From assembly GCA_027485695.1 (NCBI GenBank), contig JAIXQO010000004.1, positions 1 through 64,000 of the forward strand: DNA of 64,000 nucleotides. Direction: 5' to 3'. Below the pieces are notes generated by a model. The model did no database searches and was not told where the DNA came from. It saw only the letters and a list, made by a program, of their open reading frames with translations. A program made the translations under genes and the position numbers. The stretch is from Pseudomonadota bacterium. GTDB taxonomy: Bacteria; Bdellovibrionota; UBA1018. This document shows, piece by piece, positions 46,359 through 54,884 of the stretch; positions within the stretch are counted from its first letter, which is position 1, and every line of letters starts with the position of its first letter.

Positions 46359-46578
46359 TGTCGTTCTCTCTTTCTTTACGCTCAGACACCGAGAAATAAA
46401 CTCGGTCCTTACCTGAGTAGAGAGCAACACAGGTGCCAAAACGCACACACCTGAAATGATTGGATTTTTTAAATAAACTACATGTATCGTCGTCGACCCA
46501 GGGATTACGCCCGTCTAGTCCTTAGACAGTTTTGGTCCACAGGAGGGACCCGGGAATCCCCCCCCCTCCTTGAGATCT

Positions 46579-46620
46579 AAAAACGACCAGAGGCGCCCAG
46601 GTATGATCCCTAGGCGCCTC
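46579..46620 (-). terminator. rho-independent terminator
   Basis: On the minus strand GAGGCGCC/GGCGCCTC (46613-46620 with 46590-46597, 15-base loop) is followed by TGGTCGTTTTT, 30 bases after the haem-lipoprotein gene stop. Confidence 0.7.
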
Positions 46621-46653
46621 ATTGGCGAGTATTCGTGGTGTCTGATTGAGGTG

Positions 46654-48078
46654 CTACCTAATCTTGAGCAGATCTCGGTTAATCGCGGGTAGGACCGCCG
46701 TAGCGCTATCAAACGCCGTATCATAGACGAATCGTTCCAAGCTTTGTCCGGCCGGGTTTCTAGCGAGAAACGCGACATCCGCGATGATCGCACCTTCGAA
46801 ATCTCCAAAATACCGACTATGGACGTGCGGAGCGTTCAGCATGAGACCCGAATAATTGATAGCTAGACGTCCACTCACGACGGTCGCGCCCGTAGGAATT
46901 TCGTTCACGGTCACCGCCTCGACTGCGTCCCTGAGTTCAGATCCTAGGCTACGAGCCTCGCTCAGCAAGTCAGTGAAAAATTGGGTCGACGGAACTCCGT
47001 TGATGGGATCGCCCGACGGATTGTACTGACTATCCAAGCGTCCCGCGAAACGTGCCAGGCCTCCGGAGCCATCCGCCCACTCGATCTCGGAACGTGAGCC
47101 ATCGGGATTACCCCCCATGCTCAAATAACTCAAACCCAACAGAATGGCCCGTGACGAGGCGATTTGTACGTTGTTTTTGCCCACATCTGGACCTTGAATC
47201 ACGAGTGGACCTTGGATGTGAACGCTTCCGGTCACGTAGAGTCGGCAGCCATCTTTGTTTGTCTGCACGACGGCGTTTTTCAGAAGCAGCGGGCCCTTGA
47301 TCACCACGTCTCCACGACAAACGATCGCGCCGGTGTTCTTGACCGCGCCTAGCGTAAGATCCTTGTCCAAGCCTGAAATCACCGTCGGACGGCTTGCATC
47401 GAGATCTTTTGCATGGATGACGAGTTGATCGCCTCTTTTGACGAGCGGGATCAGGTCCAGTATTTCAGATTCGGTCGGATAGCTGATCACGACTTCGTCT
47501 TTTTCAAGGATCGCATCACTGGTTCCAGCAGGCGGCGTGACTTTGGAGATCATCGAGCCCGAACCCGTAAGGGTTGAGTGCTCCATCAAAGATTTTAAAC
47601 TCATGCTCTGCTGCACGCCCGTCATCAAGAGCACTTCGGCATCCGTCAACACGCGTTTCGGAATGATCACCTGACCGTCGATTGCGATCGCACTCTGCCA
47701 AGCTTCGCGCTGGTTCGTGTAAGCATTCTCACTCGTATGGTGGCCCGTCGCACCGGTCTGCGTGTAAGTCGTAAAGATGCTCGACTGATTGAAGGAATTG
47801 GAGAGGAACTGCGAGGTTCCTATTCCAAAATTCGTTACGATGTTCGCTTGTACATTCGCGTGGCAAATCATGCACTGGGCACCGCGCACGGCGAGCGCAG
47901 GTTTGTAAGTACGAAGCGTGAGTTGGGTTTCCGTCGGAGGCGGAGTCGTCCCCGTAGCATCCCCTAAGAGCGAAACCGCTTCTCGGGGTTGAAAATGATA
48001 ACTATCGACGCAGCCCATGAGGAAAACACACGTGTTTACACCCAGGAGCCGTGCAATCCATGACACAGACACCTTCAT
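46654..48078 (-). CDS. c-type-haem lipoprotein with Gly/beta-rich body, 474 aa
   Basis: Lipoprotein signal with lipobox LMGC (Cys23), followed by VDSYHFQ. A single CxxCH motif (CMICH, C69-C72-H73) predicts one covalently bound haem, as in cytochrome c. A later HH pair occurs at about residue 112. The body (about 225-330) repeats beta segments like IVCRGDVVIKGPLLLKNAV and VTGSVHIQGPLVIQG, suggesting a solenoid or bactofilin-like fold. The role is unknown: electron carrier, sensor or haem-bound adhesion. The opening C-V-x-x-Y-x-F-Q resembles that of the VWA lipoprotein at 27515-28984. Confidence 0.72.
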   Translation of the reverse strand: MKVSVSWIARLLGVNTCVFLMGCVDSYHFQPREAVSLLGDATGTTPPPTETQLTLRTYKPALAVRGAQCMICHANVQANIVTNFGIGTSQFLSNSFNQSSIFTTYTQTGATGHHTSENAYTNQREAWQSAIAIDGQVIIPKRVLTDAEVLLMTGVQQSMSLKSLMEHSTLTGSGSMISKVTPPAGTSDAILEKDEVVISYPTESEILDLIPLVKRGDQLVIHAKDLDASRPTVISGLDKDLTLGAVKNTGAIVCRGDVVIKGPLLLKNAVVQTNKDGCRLYVTGSVHIQGPLVIQGPDVGKNNVQIASSRAILLGLSYLSMGGNPDGSRSEIEWADGSGGLARFAGRLDSQYNPSGDPINGVPSTQFFTDLLSEARSLGSELRDAVEAVTVNEIPTGATVVSGRLAINYSGLMLNAPHVHSRYFGDFEGAIIADVAFLARNPAGQSLERFVYDTAFDSATAVLPAINRDLLKIR

Positions 48079-48297
48079 AGTAGCCCTTAGCCTCTCTCAA
48101 AAGACGTACAGGTTCTCTCAAGGCCTATCGTCAAAGAACTGCCAATCATTGAAAGGGGCGCCGTTTATTAAAACTGTTAAGCGGGAGACCAGTGGTGATC
48201 TATGAGATCAGTGGACAAGAGCATTAAAATTCCAAAAGCAGGACTCGATTCAAACTGCTAAGGTACGCGGCTCATTACATTTACCCTGAGGTTTTTC

Positions 48298-48771
48298 ATG
48301 CGCCCGTTCGCGTTTGCTACCGCTGTTGTTGGTCTTGTCGCTGGCTTGTTTTCCGTTCCTACTCACGCCGCCTCCGCTTGCCGGGTCAAAGGGCGCTACC
48401 TCGAAGTCTCCGTTGAAACCGCGGCTAACAACGAACTTCGCGCCGTCTACAACAGCAACGTCGTTGCGACCCTCATCCTCGACTCCGAAGTCAAAGGACG
48501 AATCAAGTCGAGCAAGATCACCGACGAAATCATCGCCGATGCCCTCAAGAAAACCATCCATCGCACCTCGCGCGCGATCAGTTTCGGAATGCGGGAAATG
48601 GCTCTTGAACTCCAGGGGAATGGCAAATACGGATTCACGATTTTCCGCCAGAGCCAGCACGATCAATACACGGTTGATTCTTCCAACAATTTTATCGCGT
48701 TCGCTCCTCAATGCTCAGCGCTCGAAGCACTGCTCGGCGGATACGCGGTTTTCATGCTCTCTCAGAAATAG
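48298..48771 (+). CDS. exported hypothetical protein, 157 aa
   Basis: GAGG precedes the ATG by about seven bases. Signal peptide MRPFAFATAVVGLVAGLF, cleavage near THA-ASA. The mature protein has two cysteines (ACRVKGR, FAPQCSA) and a mix of helix and strand; the start CRVKGRYLEVSVETAANNEL is reminiscent of a beta-domain. Function unknown. It converges on the LysR gene. Confidence 0.65.
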   Translation: MRPFAFATAVVGLVAGLFSVPTHAASACRVKGRYLEVSVETAANNELRAVYNSNVVATLILDSEVKGRIKSSKITDEIIADALKKTIHRTSRAISFGMREMALELQGNGKYGFTIFRQSQHDQYTVDSSNNFIAFAPQCSALEALLGGYAVFMLSQK

Positions 48772-48789
48772 TCCTGAAGCGGTCGCGCC

Positions 48790-49650
48790 TCATTCGCCGA
48801 GACTCAGCAACTCTTGAATGAGTTTCTGATGTGGGTTCTTGCGCCGATAAGCGAGGTAGAGCGCTCGTTTAGAGTCACGTCCCAACGAAACGAACTGAAT
48901 GCGTTTTTGCTCGAGTAACGCCTGACAGGCATGCAGCGGGAGAACCGTCGCGGACTCCCGTGTTTCCGCCACCCACTGCGCGATCGCCGTCAAATCGTTC
49001 CAAAACATCCGGTAAGAGGGCGGAGCCATCAGCTGACGTTTGACGAGCCAATCATCCACAGGATTATTCTGCTGGGAGAGCGTGCCCCACCGAAGCAGGC
49101 TCAATTTTGTCTGGGAAGTGAGATCCACATCGGCCTTAGGGTGAGCAACCACGCCCCAAGTTTCCGTATAAATCGGCTTACAGATGTAGTCCGCGAGTTC
49201 CTCACGATGCTCGAGAATACCGACGTCCATCCCGGCTTGCACCAGTTCAAATGAAACTTTAGAGAGTGGTGAAATATGCGCCTCAAATGTAAGCTCGGGA
49301 TATTTTTTGGCCGAGCGATTCCACCAAGGCAGTACGATCTCACGCATGAAAATCTGAGGACCCACGATACCGAAATGCACGGGCTCGTCCTGATGCTTGA
49401 GCACGCGGTTCAGTCCCGAATTCCAGGTCAGCAACAAGCGCTCAGAGAGATCAGCGATCTCGCGTGCGGCCGGAGAGGGTTCCAAGCCGCGTGGCCCCCG
49501 CCTCTCGAATAGAGGAAGCCCAATTTCCTCCTCAATTTGCTTAAGTCGTTTGGATAGCGCGGATTGAGTGAGGTGCAATCGCTGCGCGACTCGCGAGAGA
49601 TGCGGATCCAAGACCAAGCTCTGCAGAAGACTCAAATCAGATAATTCCAT
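48790..49650 (-). CDS. LysR-type transcriptional regulator
   Basis: 286 residues. The N-terminal winged helix contains the LysR helix-turn-helix HLSRVAQRLHLTQSALSKRLKQIEEEIGLPLFER at about residues 17-50; a substrate-binding-like effector domain follows (about 90-286). The cofactor is unknown. It is divergent from the exported-protein gene at 49715, a typical LysR target arrangement, and a T-N11-A dyad overlaps its own start codon, suggesting autoregulation. Confidence 0.92.
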   Translation of the reverse strand: MELSDLSLLQSLVLDPHLSRVAQRLHLTQSALSKRLKQIEEEIGLPLFERRGPRGLEPSPAAREIADLSERLLLTWNSGLNRVLKHQDEPVHFGIVGPQIFMREIVLPWWNRSAKKYPELTFEAHISPLSKVSFELVQAGMDVGILEHREELADYICKPIYTETWGVVAHPKADVDLTSQTKLSLLRWGTLSQQNNPVDDWLVKRQLMAPPSYRMFWNDLTAIAQWVAETRESATVLPLHACQALLEQKRIQFVSLGRDSKRALYLAYRRKNPHQKLIQELLSLGE

Positions 49651-49658
49651 TTTGGAAT
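49644..49658. promoter_or_regulatory. candidate LysR binding site (T-N11-A dyad)
   Basis: ATTCCA/TGGAAT with a three-base centre contains T-N11-A (TTCCATTTTGGAA), the classical LysR-type box. It overlaps the start codon of the LysR gene, so binding there would repress its own translation/transcription start. It lies 57 bases from the divergent gene's start. Confidence 0.45.
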
Positions 49659-49714
49659 AATCATATCACGAAATATGCGTACTACCCACAATGAATCTGA
49701 TATAGGACCAGAGC

Positions 49715-50164
49715 ATGCGTTTCACCCCAATCGTTTTTACGACCCTGATTTTTTCTATTCCGTTTTTCGCCACTTTGGCTGAGGCTGCCCCCATGAACGC
49801 GGTTTGGGCGAATCGTCTCGAAAAAATCCAAAACGAAGTCCGTCGCTGCACGGAGCTACCCTACGTCCTCAAACCGAATGGGCAGAAACAGTTTTTCACC
49901 TTGATCAACCGCTGCGCCGATATCGAACTGGCAGCTCAGGTCAAAGGACGATTCCAACGTGCGCGCGTCCGAACGCCGGATGGATTTTTCACGATCGAAC
50001 TCATCGAGACTCCGATGACCGATGGCGACATCTATGACGTGCGCATCCGCGATCTCGCCGCTCGTACCCAAATCATCCTGCCTGCTGTTTTTGCTTATGG
50101 GGACGTGCTTTTGGGCGCTCTCGGCGGCGACTTGAACGGCGTACAACACGTCGAACGCCGCTAA
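49715..50164 (+). CDS. exported hypothetical protein, 149 aa
   Basis: Signal peptide MRFTPIVFTTLIFSIPFF with cleavage near AEA-APM; AGGA about six bases before the ATG. The mature part has two cysteines (RRCTEL, NRCADI) and a beta-rich middle (FTIELIETPMTDGDIYDV). Its position, divergent from the LysR gene, makes it a likely LysR target. Function unknown. Confidence 0.65.
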   Translation: MRFTPIVFTTLIFSIPFFATLAEAAPMNAVWANRLEKIQNEVRRCTELPYVLKPNGQKQFFTLINRCADIELAAQVKGRFQRARVRTPDGFFTIELIETPMTDGDIYDVRIRDLAARTQIILPAVFAYGDVLLGALGGDLNGVQHVERR

Positions 50165-50231
50165 ATCGTCGTACGAGTCCTTTGATCAATTCCAGATTCT
50201 GGAACTCGATTCACCGGCGTACTCTACGCCG

Positions 50232-50933
50232 ATGCGCCTGGGGACCCTCGCCAACTCCGTGATCTTGTGCCTGATCGGCGTGACCCATCTGTCATGCGGT
50301 CCGACGTTTGGTCGAGTGCGCGAGATCGGAGTGAAAATCCCGGTACTTCCAGAGTTGGACTCTCAAGAAGCATTAGATCCGAACGATCCGAGCCTAACGA
50401 AATACTCGTCCAACGGCACTGAACGTGATCCGCGCCTCACGCAGACCTACTTAGGCACTCTCGACCCCAAACTCAAATGGAAATACAGCAGCTCCTCCAA
50501 AAAGAAGCTCGACACCCCTCCGACATTCGACTGCGAAGGATACGTTCGCTACGTCTACAGGACTTTCTTGGGCAAAGAGCCTTGGGGCAATCTTCGCTCC
50601 GCGGAAATCCTAAAAAACGCCGAAGGATTTCCTGAGCAGATCGCTACGAGCACGCGCGATTTCGAATGGATCAAGCTCTCGCAAGCTAGACGAGGCGACC
50701 TCGTCGTCTGGAGGATCGCAGATGGATGGCCAACCGATCACGTCGCAATCTATGATGGCTACGTCGATTTCGCGAAGAATGGACGCGTTCTAAAGATTGC
50801 GATGGTCGTCTCCACGAGCAGTTCGACCTCGGCCAAAGGCGGTCACGCGATCCAGCGTTTTCCGCTGCAATACACGATGGCTACTACGAATAAGAAGAAA
50901 TCGGGACCGCATTTCGTCCGGGTCAGGTACTAA
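50232..50933 (+). CDS. NlpC/P60-like lipoprotein
   Basis: The N terminus (hydrophobic core, then LSCG at residues 20-23) looks like a lipoprotein signal, with Cys22 as the probable lipid site, although the lipobox is not ideal. The C-terminal domain shows the NlpC/P60 pattern: catalytic Cys101 in PPTFDCEGYVRYVY, GDLVVWRIADG, and His170 in PTDHVAIYDGY. This fold usually cuts bonds in peptidoglycan peptides. The next gene begins one base after its stop, giving coupling. The ribosome binding site is weak. Confidence 0.8.
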   Translation: MRLGTLANSVILCLIGVTHLSCGPTFGRVREIGVKIPVLPELDSQEALDPNDPSLTKYSSNGTERDPRLTQTYLGTLDPKLKWKYSSSSKKKLDTPPTFDCEGYVRYVYRTFLGKEPWGNLRSAEILKNAEGFPEQIATSTRDFEWIKLSQARRGDLVVWRIADGWPTDHVAIYDGYVDFAKNGRVLKIAMVVSTSSSTSAKGGHAIQRFPLQYTMATTNKKKSGPHFVRVRY

Positions 50934-50934
50934 C

Positions 50935-51771
50935 GTGCAAAAGCTACTCTTAGCGGGGCTATCGATATTTTTGGCCGTTACTGCGAGCTTGGCATCGGAA
51001 AAACCGCGAGCAAGACTGCCGTATCAGACCCCTCCCACACTATCTCCCGGGAGCATCGAGACTGACCTGCTCCGTTCACAACGCGAAGAGCTCGCCGCAG
51101 CCGAAGCGATCTCCGCCCGTGAACAAAATCTGACCACGGATCAAAAAAATTCGATCATTTCCAAGATCTTGCAGACCAAGAACCAAGAACTGATTCAGGA
51201 GCTGAATCGACTCGCCGAAGATCAACGCAAACGCGGAATCCAAGGCATCACTCAAAAACAAGCTGAACAAGTTCTTGCCTCCATCCATCAACATCCCGTC
51301 GTCGGACCAAAGTCGTCACGCAAATACGATACTTGGGATCAAATGATCGGATACTGTTTCGGCCGCGCGGCTTACATCCATTGGGACCTTCTGCGGCGAG
51401 GAGTGACTCCCGAAAAAATCGGAAAAATTTTTGCGGTAGGCGGACTTCGGCAGAAAATCTCGAATGGGTTTCACTGGGACTATCACATGGCTACGATCGT
51501 TCGCGCGGTGGACGATTGGTGGGTCATCGACCCACTCATCGGTAAGATCATGAAGGTCGACCCCTGGATGACGGACGTCAACCAGATGGCCGCAAACTCG
51601 CCGTCTCGGCTCAGATTTTACTTTACCGACGCGATCAAACTTCACCCGATCCCAGGCGCCTACAGTTTGGAACGATTGCTCATTCCTGAGTATCGCGGTT
51701 ATTTTCAGGACCTTTTTGATTGGTTTCGCGACCATCCTTCACGACAGACCGACCTTTTCTTTCCTAAATAA
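50935..51771 (+). CDS. exported protein-glutaminase/transglutaminase-like enzyme, 278 aa
   Basis: Starts with GTG at 50935, one base after the NlpC/P60-like stop; the longer reading frame would overlap that gene. A signal peptide (residues about 1-21) leads to a long charged helix (DQKNSIISKILQTKNQELIQEL) and a C-terminal catalytic-looking region: Cys141 in YCFGRAAYIHWDLLRRGV, His184 in HWDYHMATIVR and Asp199 in WWVIDPLIG. Order, spacing and flanks resemble those of protein glutaminase (C-H-D triad), which deamidates glutamine in proteins. The family call is inference by eye. Likely a secreted or periplasmic enzyme. Confidence 0.75.
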   Translation: MQKLLLAGLSIFLAVTASLASEKPRARLPYQTPPTLSPGSIETDLLRSQREELAAAEAISAREQNLTTDQKNSIISKILQTKNQELIQELNRLAEDQRKRGIQGITQKQAEQVLASIHQHPVVGPKSSRKYDTWDQMIGYCFGRAAYIHWDLLRRGVTPEKIGKIFAVGGLRQKISNGFHWDYHMATIVRAVDDWWVIDPLIGKIMKVDPWMTDVNQMAANSPSRLRFYFTDAIKLHPIPGAYSLERLLIPEYRGYFQDLFDWFRDHPSRQTDLFFPK

Positions 51772-51854
51772 GAGTATTACCGCAGCCCGCAGAAAGAAGA
51801 TTTGACTCAACGGGTCTGGGTGAACTATTAACCGCGCCCATATAGGAGTTTCTC

Positions 51855-52148
51855 ATGACTAAAACGATCACCTCACTCGCTCTTCTGGCTTCTGCTTCTT
51901 CTGCTATGGCGATGCCTATGCCTCGTCCAACGGACGCCCCCATTCCTAAAATTTCGACCGTTTGCCTCTCAGTAGGCTCATATGATGCTGACGGCGCACT
52001 CTATGGATATTGCGACGAAACGAATAACAATCAGCGCCTGAGCAGACCACTTCTCTCGAACGGCTGCGCACAAAACCAAGTCAAATTGAGTTTCGAAGGC
52101 GAATCCCCGATCCGCGCTTGCCTGCCTCCGGGCATCGTGCAGCTTTAA
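51855..52148 (+). CDS. small exported Cys-containing protein, 97 aa
   Basis: TAGGAG is about eight bases before the ATG. Signal peptide MTKTITSLALLASASSAMA, then a mature part with four cysteines (TVCLS, GYCDE, GCAQN, RACLP) likely forming two disulphides. Pro-rich start (MPMPRPTDAPIPK). It is monocistronic. Function unknown. Confidence 0.65.
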   Translation: MTKTITSLALLASASSAMAMPMPRPTDAPIPKISTVCLSVGSYDADGALYGYCDETNNNQRLSRPLLSNGCAQNQVKLSFEGESPIRACLPPGIVQL

Positions 52149-52176
52149 TCTTTGACTGATAGAAGTTGATAGAGAG

Positions 52177-53289
52177 ATGACTCCCGCAAATCGCAGGTTT
52201 TGGCCTTATGACGAAGTCTCGATCGCGCGGGAGTCGCCCTCCTCTCCTCGTGTTCTCATCTCTACTCCCTGGTTGACGTTTACCGTAAAAATCGATGACG
52301 ACAGTCTCGCAAAAACCGATGCAATCATCGGCAAGATGCAATCAGGAGCGCTCTCCCCCCATGACATCAATGATTTGTCCTGGTTTTTTTCCGCTCTCGC
52401 CGAGCGCCCTGTCGCCTACATCTTGCCACGCGGTCAAGAGTTCGGAGTCGACACTCACCAGTTGATAGATCGAACAATCGACTACTCGACGCCTCAGAGC
52501 GCGGTAAACTCATTGATCCCAGAGAAAAACTCGGTCGCCTCACGGTACGCTGAACAGGCACTCCAGATGCCATGGTCGTGGGATCATCGTGCGGTTCTAG
52601 ATTTCGCAAGGACTCCAACGGGGCTAGATCCTGAATCTCTTTTCACAGTGGCTCGTCGATTTCATCTACTCAACGATCTTGAGAACAACAAAACGGGCGA
52701 GCTACTCGAATACGTCCAGAACCTAAAAGACGATTCAGAAAAATTCCGCCGGGCCTCCGCTCTCATCGTGCGCCAGAACCACCACATCACTCAACAATGC
52801 GACCCCACTCTTCGCGCAGCTCTACCGCTCGCGAAAGGCGCAGAAAAAGCCGTACTCGATTTCATTCAAGCCGAATCAGGGCACGACAAAATACTTTTGA
52901 AAGCGCTGACCGCGCTTGGCACTATTCCCGATTCCATTCCGGCGCTCGACGTCACCGTCGCCCTCATGGATGTTTTCGAAACCGTTGCGCGCCGTAACCT
53001 GCTCGGTTTCGCCATGGTCGTAGATATTTTCGAGCGCACCTCTTACCAAGAAGAGGATCCCATGACCTCGCTCCTGAAATCAGGCGGTGAAGAACGCGCT
53101 GGACGCCAGATGGACATCCACCGCGCGATCAACGATTCGGGCGGGCATGAGAACGTAGCGCTTGGATTCCTCTCAAAAATGAAAAGCGTCGACGAGGAAT
53201 ACGCCCGTGAGGCGTTGTTCCTCGCCGAACTCGTCACGCTGATCATTCATCAGGTATCTAGCGATACGCTGCGTTTCCTCAGAAAATAG
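52177..53289 (+). CDS. candidate haem-oxygenase-like diiron protein, 370 aa
   Basis: No signal peptide; likely cytosolic. The N-terminal 100 residues are an unrecognised domain (PRVLISTPWLTFTVKIDDDS, then ERPVAYILPRG). The rest is all-helical and shows the metal-ligand spacing of HO-like diiron oxidases/oxygenases: His202-His203 (RQNHHITQQC), E233-x-x-H236 (FIQAESGHDKILLKAL), E268 (LMDVFETVARRNLLGF), and H315/D320/H324 (DIHRAINDSGGHENVAL). If right, it would bind two metals and oxidise a small substrate. It overlaps nothing and converges on proS, two bases away. Confidence 0.6.
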   Translation: MTPANRRFWPYDEVSIARESPSSPRVLISTPWLTFTVKIDDDSLAKTDAIIGKMQSGALSPHDINDLSWFFSALAERPVAYILPRGQEFGVDTHQLIDRTIDYSTPQSAVNSLIPEKNSVASRYAEQALQMPWSWDHRAVLDFARTPTGLDPESLFTVARRFHLLNDLENNKTGELLEYVQNLKDDSEKFRRASALIVRQNHHITQQCDPTLRAALPLAKGAEKAVLDFIQAESGHDKILLKALTALGTIPDSIPALDVTVALMDVFETVARRNLLGFAMVVDIFERTSYQEEDPMTSLLKSGGEERAGRQMDIHRAINDSGGHENVALGFLSKMKSVDEEYAREALFLAELVTLIIHQVSSDTLRFLRK

Positions 53290-53291
53290 GC

Positions 53292-54806
53292 CTAATAAGA
53301 TTTCGCAAAAAGCACGCGCTTGCTCGATGGCTTGCCCGTGAAGATGCATTTGCCTTCTTCGTTTGGGCTATCGAGCGGTATACAGCGAGGCGTGACTTTG
53401 AGTTTAGCCAAGACCTCATGTCCCATCGCCGCTTCGTTCCAATGAACGGAAGCGAATCCGCCCGACTTCGCGCCAAACTCCTCGGAACCCGAGAAGTGAG
53501 CTTCGAATTCGGCGAGCGTGTCAATTCTCACAATGTTGGAGTCGCGGAATGCTTTTGCGCGAGCAAAGAGCGTTGCCTGAATCTCAGCCAAAATCGACGG
53601 CGCGTTTTTCACGAAATCCGCGCGAGCTTGGCTGGATTTTTCTTTCGGACCTTTGTCGCGGCGACCGACGAACACTTCGCCCTTGGCCATATCGCGAGGA
53701 CCGATCTCCGCACGGAGTGGGATCCCTTGCTTGATCGCCTGCCAAGCTTTCTCGCCGCCACGCATGTCTCGGTCGTCGATTTTCACGCGAATCGCGTTAC
53801 CGCCATATGTTTGGGCTTCGAGTTCTTTTTTGAGCGAGTTCACGTACTCCAGCACCTGTTTGCGCTCTTCGTCCGTTTTGTAGATCGGAATCAAGAGCAC
53901 TTGTTGAGGTGCGAGCATCGGAGGGAGCACGAGTCCATCATCATCGGAGTGGGTCATGATGAGCCCGCCGATCATACGAGTGGAAACACCCCATGAGGTC
54001 GTCCAAGCGGTTTCTTGTTTTCCCTCTTTACTCAAGAACTCGATTCCGGAGGCCTTGGCGAAATTTTGCCCCAAGAAATGGGACGTGCCAGCTTGGAGAG
54101 CCTTCTTGTCCTGCATCATCGCTTCGATGGTGTAAGTGTCGACTGCCCCCGGGAAACGCTCGTCCGGAGTTTTCTGGCCCTTGATCACTGGAATTGCCAT
54201 GTGGTTTTCAGCAAAATCCGCATAGACATCGAGCATCTTGAGCGTCTCTTCGACGGCTTCTTCGGCCGTCGCGTGAACTGTGTGACCCTCTTGCCAGAGG
54301 AACTCCGTGGTGCGCAGGAACATACGCGTGCGCATTTCCCAGCGCATGACGTTGCACCACTGGTTCATCAGGATCGGGAGGTCGCGGTAGGATTTCACCC
54401 ATTTGGCGTACATGTGGCCGATGATCGTTTCGGACGTCGGGCGGATAATAAAAGGCTCTTCTAACTCGCTCGCGGGATCGGGACGCAATTCGCCCTTGTC
54501 ATTGGCCTTGAGGCGATGGTGAGTCACGACGGCGCATTCCTTGGCGAAACCATCGACGTGCTCGGCTTCTTTGGCCATGAAAGAAAGAGGAATCAAGAGC
54601 GGGAAATAGGCGTTCACGTGACCTGTGGCCTTGAACTTGGCATCGAGCGCCGCCTGCATGTTTTCCCAAAGCGCGTAGCCCCACGGCTTTATCACCATGC
54701 ATCCGCGAACGGGCGCGTTCTCAGCTAAATCTCCGGCCTTAATGACCTCTTGGTACCATTCAGGATAGTTCTCAGCTCGGCTGGGCGAAATCGCGTTTTT
54801 TTCCAC
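53292..54806 (-). CDS. proS: prolyl-tRNA synthetase (archaeal/eukaryotic-type)
   Basis: The 504-residue protein charges tRNA-Pro. Class II marks: motif 1 region (VRGCMVIKPWGYALWENMQ), motif 2 FRTTEFLWQEGHT around residue 165 and motif 3 with TRMIGGLIMTHSDDDGLVLPP. It lacks the bacterial editing insertion and ends with the C-terminal zinc-like domain and FAKSY, which places it in the archaeal/eukaryotic ProRS group (ProS type 3), found also in some bacteria. It starts with GTG, with GAGAGG displayed in a hairpin loop eight bases before. Confidence 0.97.
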   Translation of the reverse strand: MEKNAISPSRAENYPEWYQEVIKAGDLAENAPVRGCMVIKPWGYALWENMQAALDAKFKATGHVNAYFPLLIPLSFMAKEAEHVDGFAKECAVVTHHRLKANDKGELRPDPASELEEPFIIRPTSETIIGHMYAKWVKSYRDLPILMNQWCNVMRWEMRTRMFLRTTEFLWQEGHTVHATAEEAVEETLKMLDVYADFAENHMAIPVIKGQKTPDERFPGAVDTYTIEAMMQDKKALQAGTSHFLGQNFAKASGIEFLSKEGKQETAWTTSWGVSTRMIGGLIMTHSDDDGLVLPPMLAPQQVLLIPIYKTDEERKQVLEYVNSLKKELEAQTYGGNAIRVKIDDRDMRGGEKAWQAIKQGIPLRAEIGPRDMAKGEVFVGRRDKGPKEKSSQARADFVKNAPSILAEIQATLFARAKAFRDSNIVRIDTLAEFEAHFSGSEEFGAKSGGFASVHWNEAAMGHEVLAKLKVTPRCIPLDSPNEEGKCIFTGKPSSKRVLFAKSY

Positions 54807-54859
54807 AGGGATCCTCTCGAAGTGATCCCTTATTCCTACCGCAGACGGCGGGTCTGCGG
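54807..54859 (-). promoter_or_regulatory. twin hairpins in the proS leader
   Basis: A hairpin AGGGATC (54807-54813)/GATCCCT (54824-54830) begins one base before the proS GTG (reading minus strand), with the GAGAG ribosome binding site in its ten-base loop. Next to it a second perfect hairpin, CCGCAGAC (54839-54846)/GTCTGCGG (54852-54859). The second may terminate or protect the upstream transcript; it has no T-run. Confidence 0.5.
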
Positions 54860-54884
54860 CAAGGCTCGTTCAGGTCAAACTCAG

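Noticed and set aside
54807-54859. T-box or known amino-acid riboswitch in front of proS
   Set aside because: No T-box AGGGUGGNACCGCG-like sequence or specifier stem; only two short hairpins.
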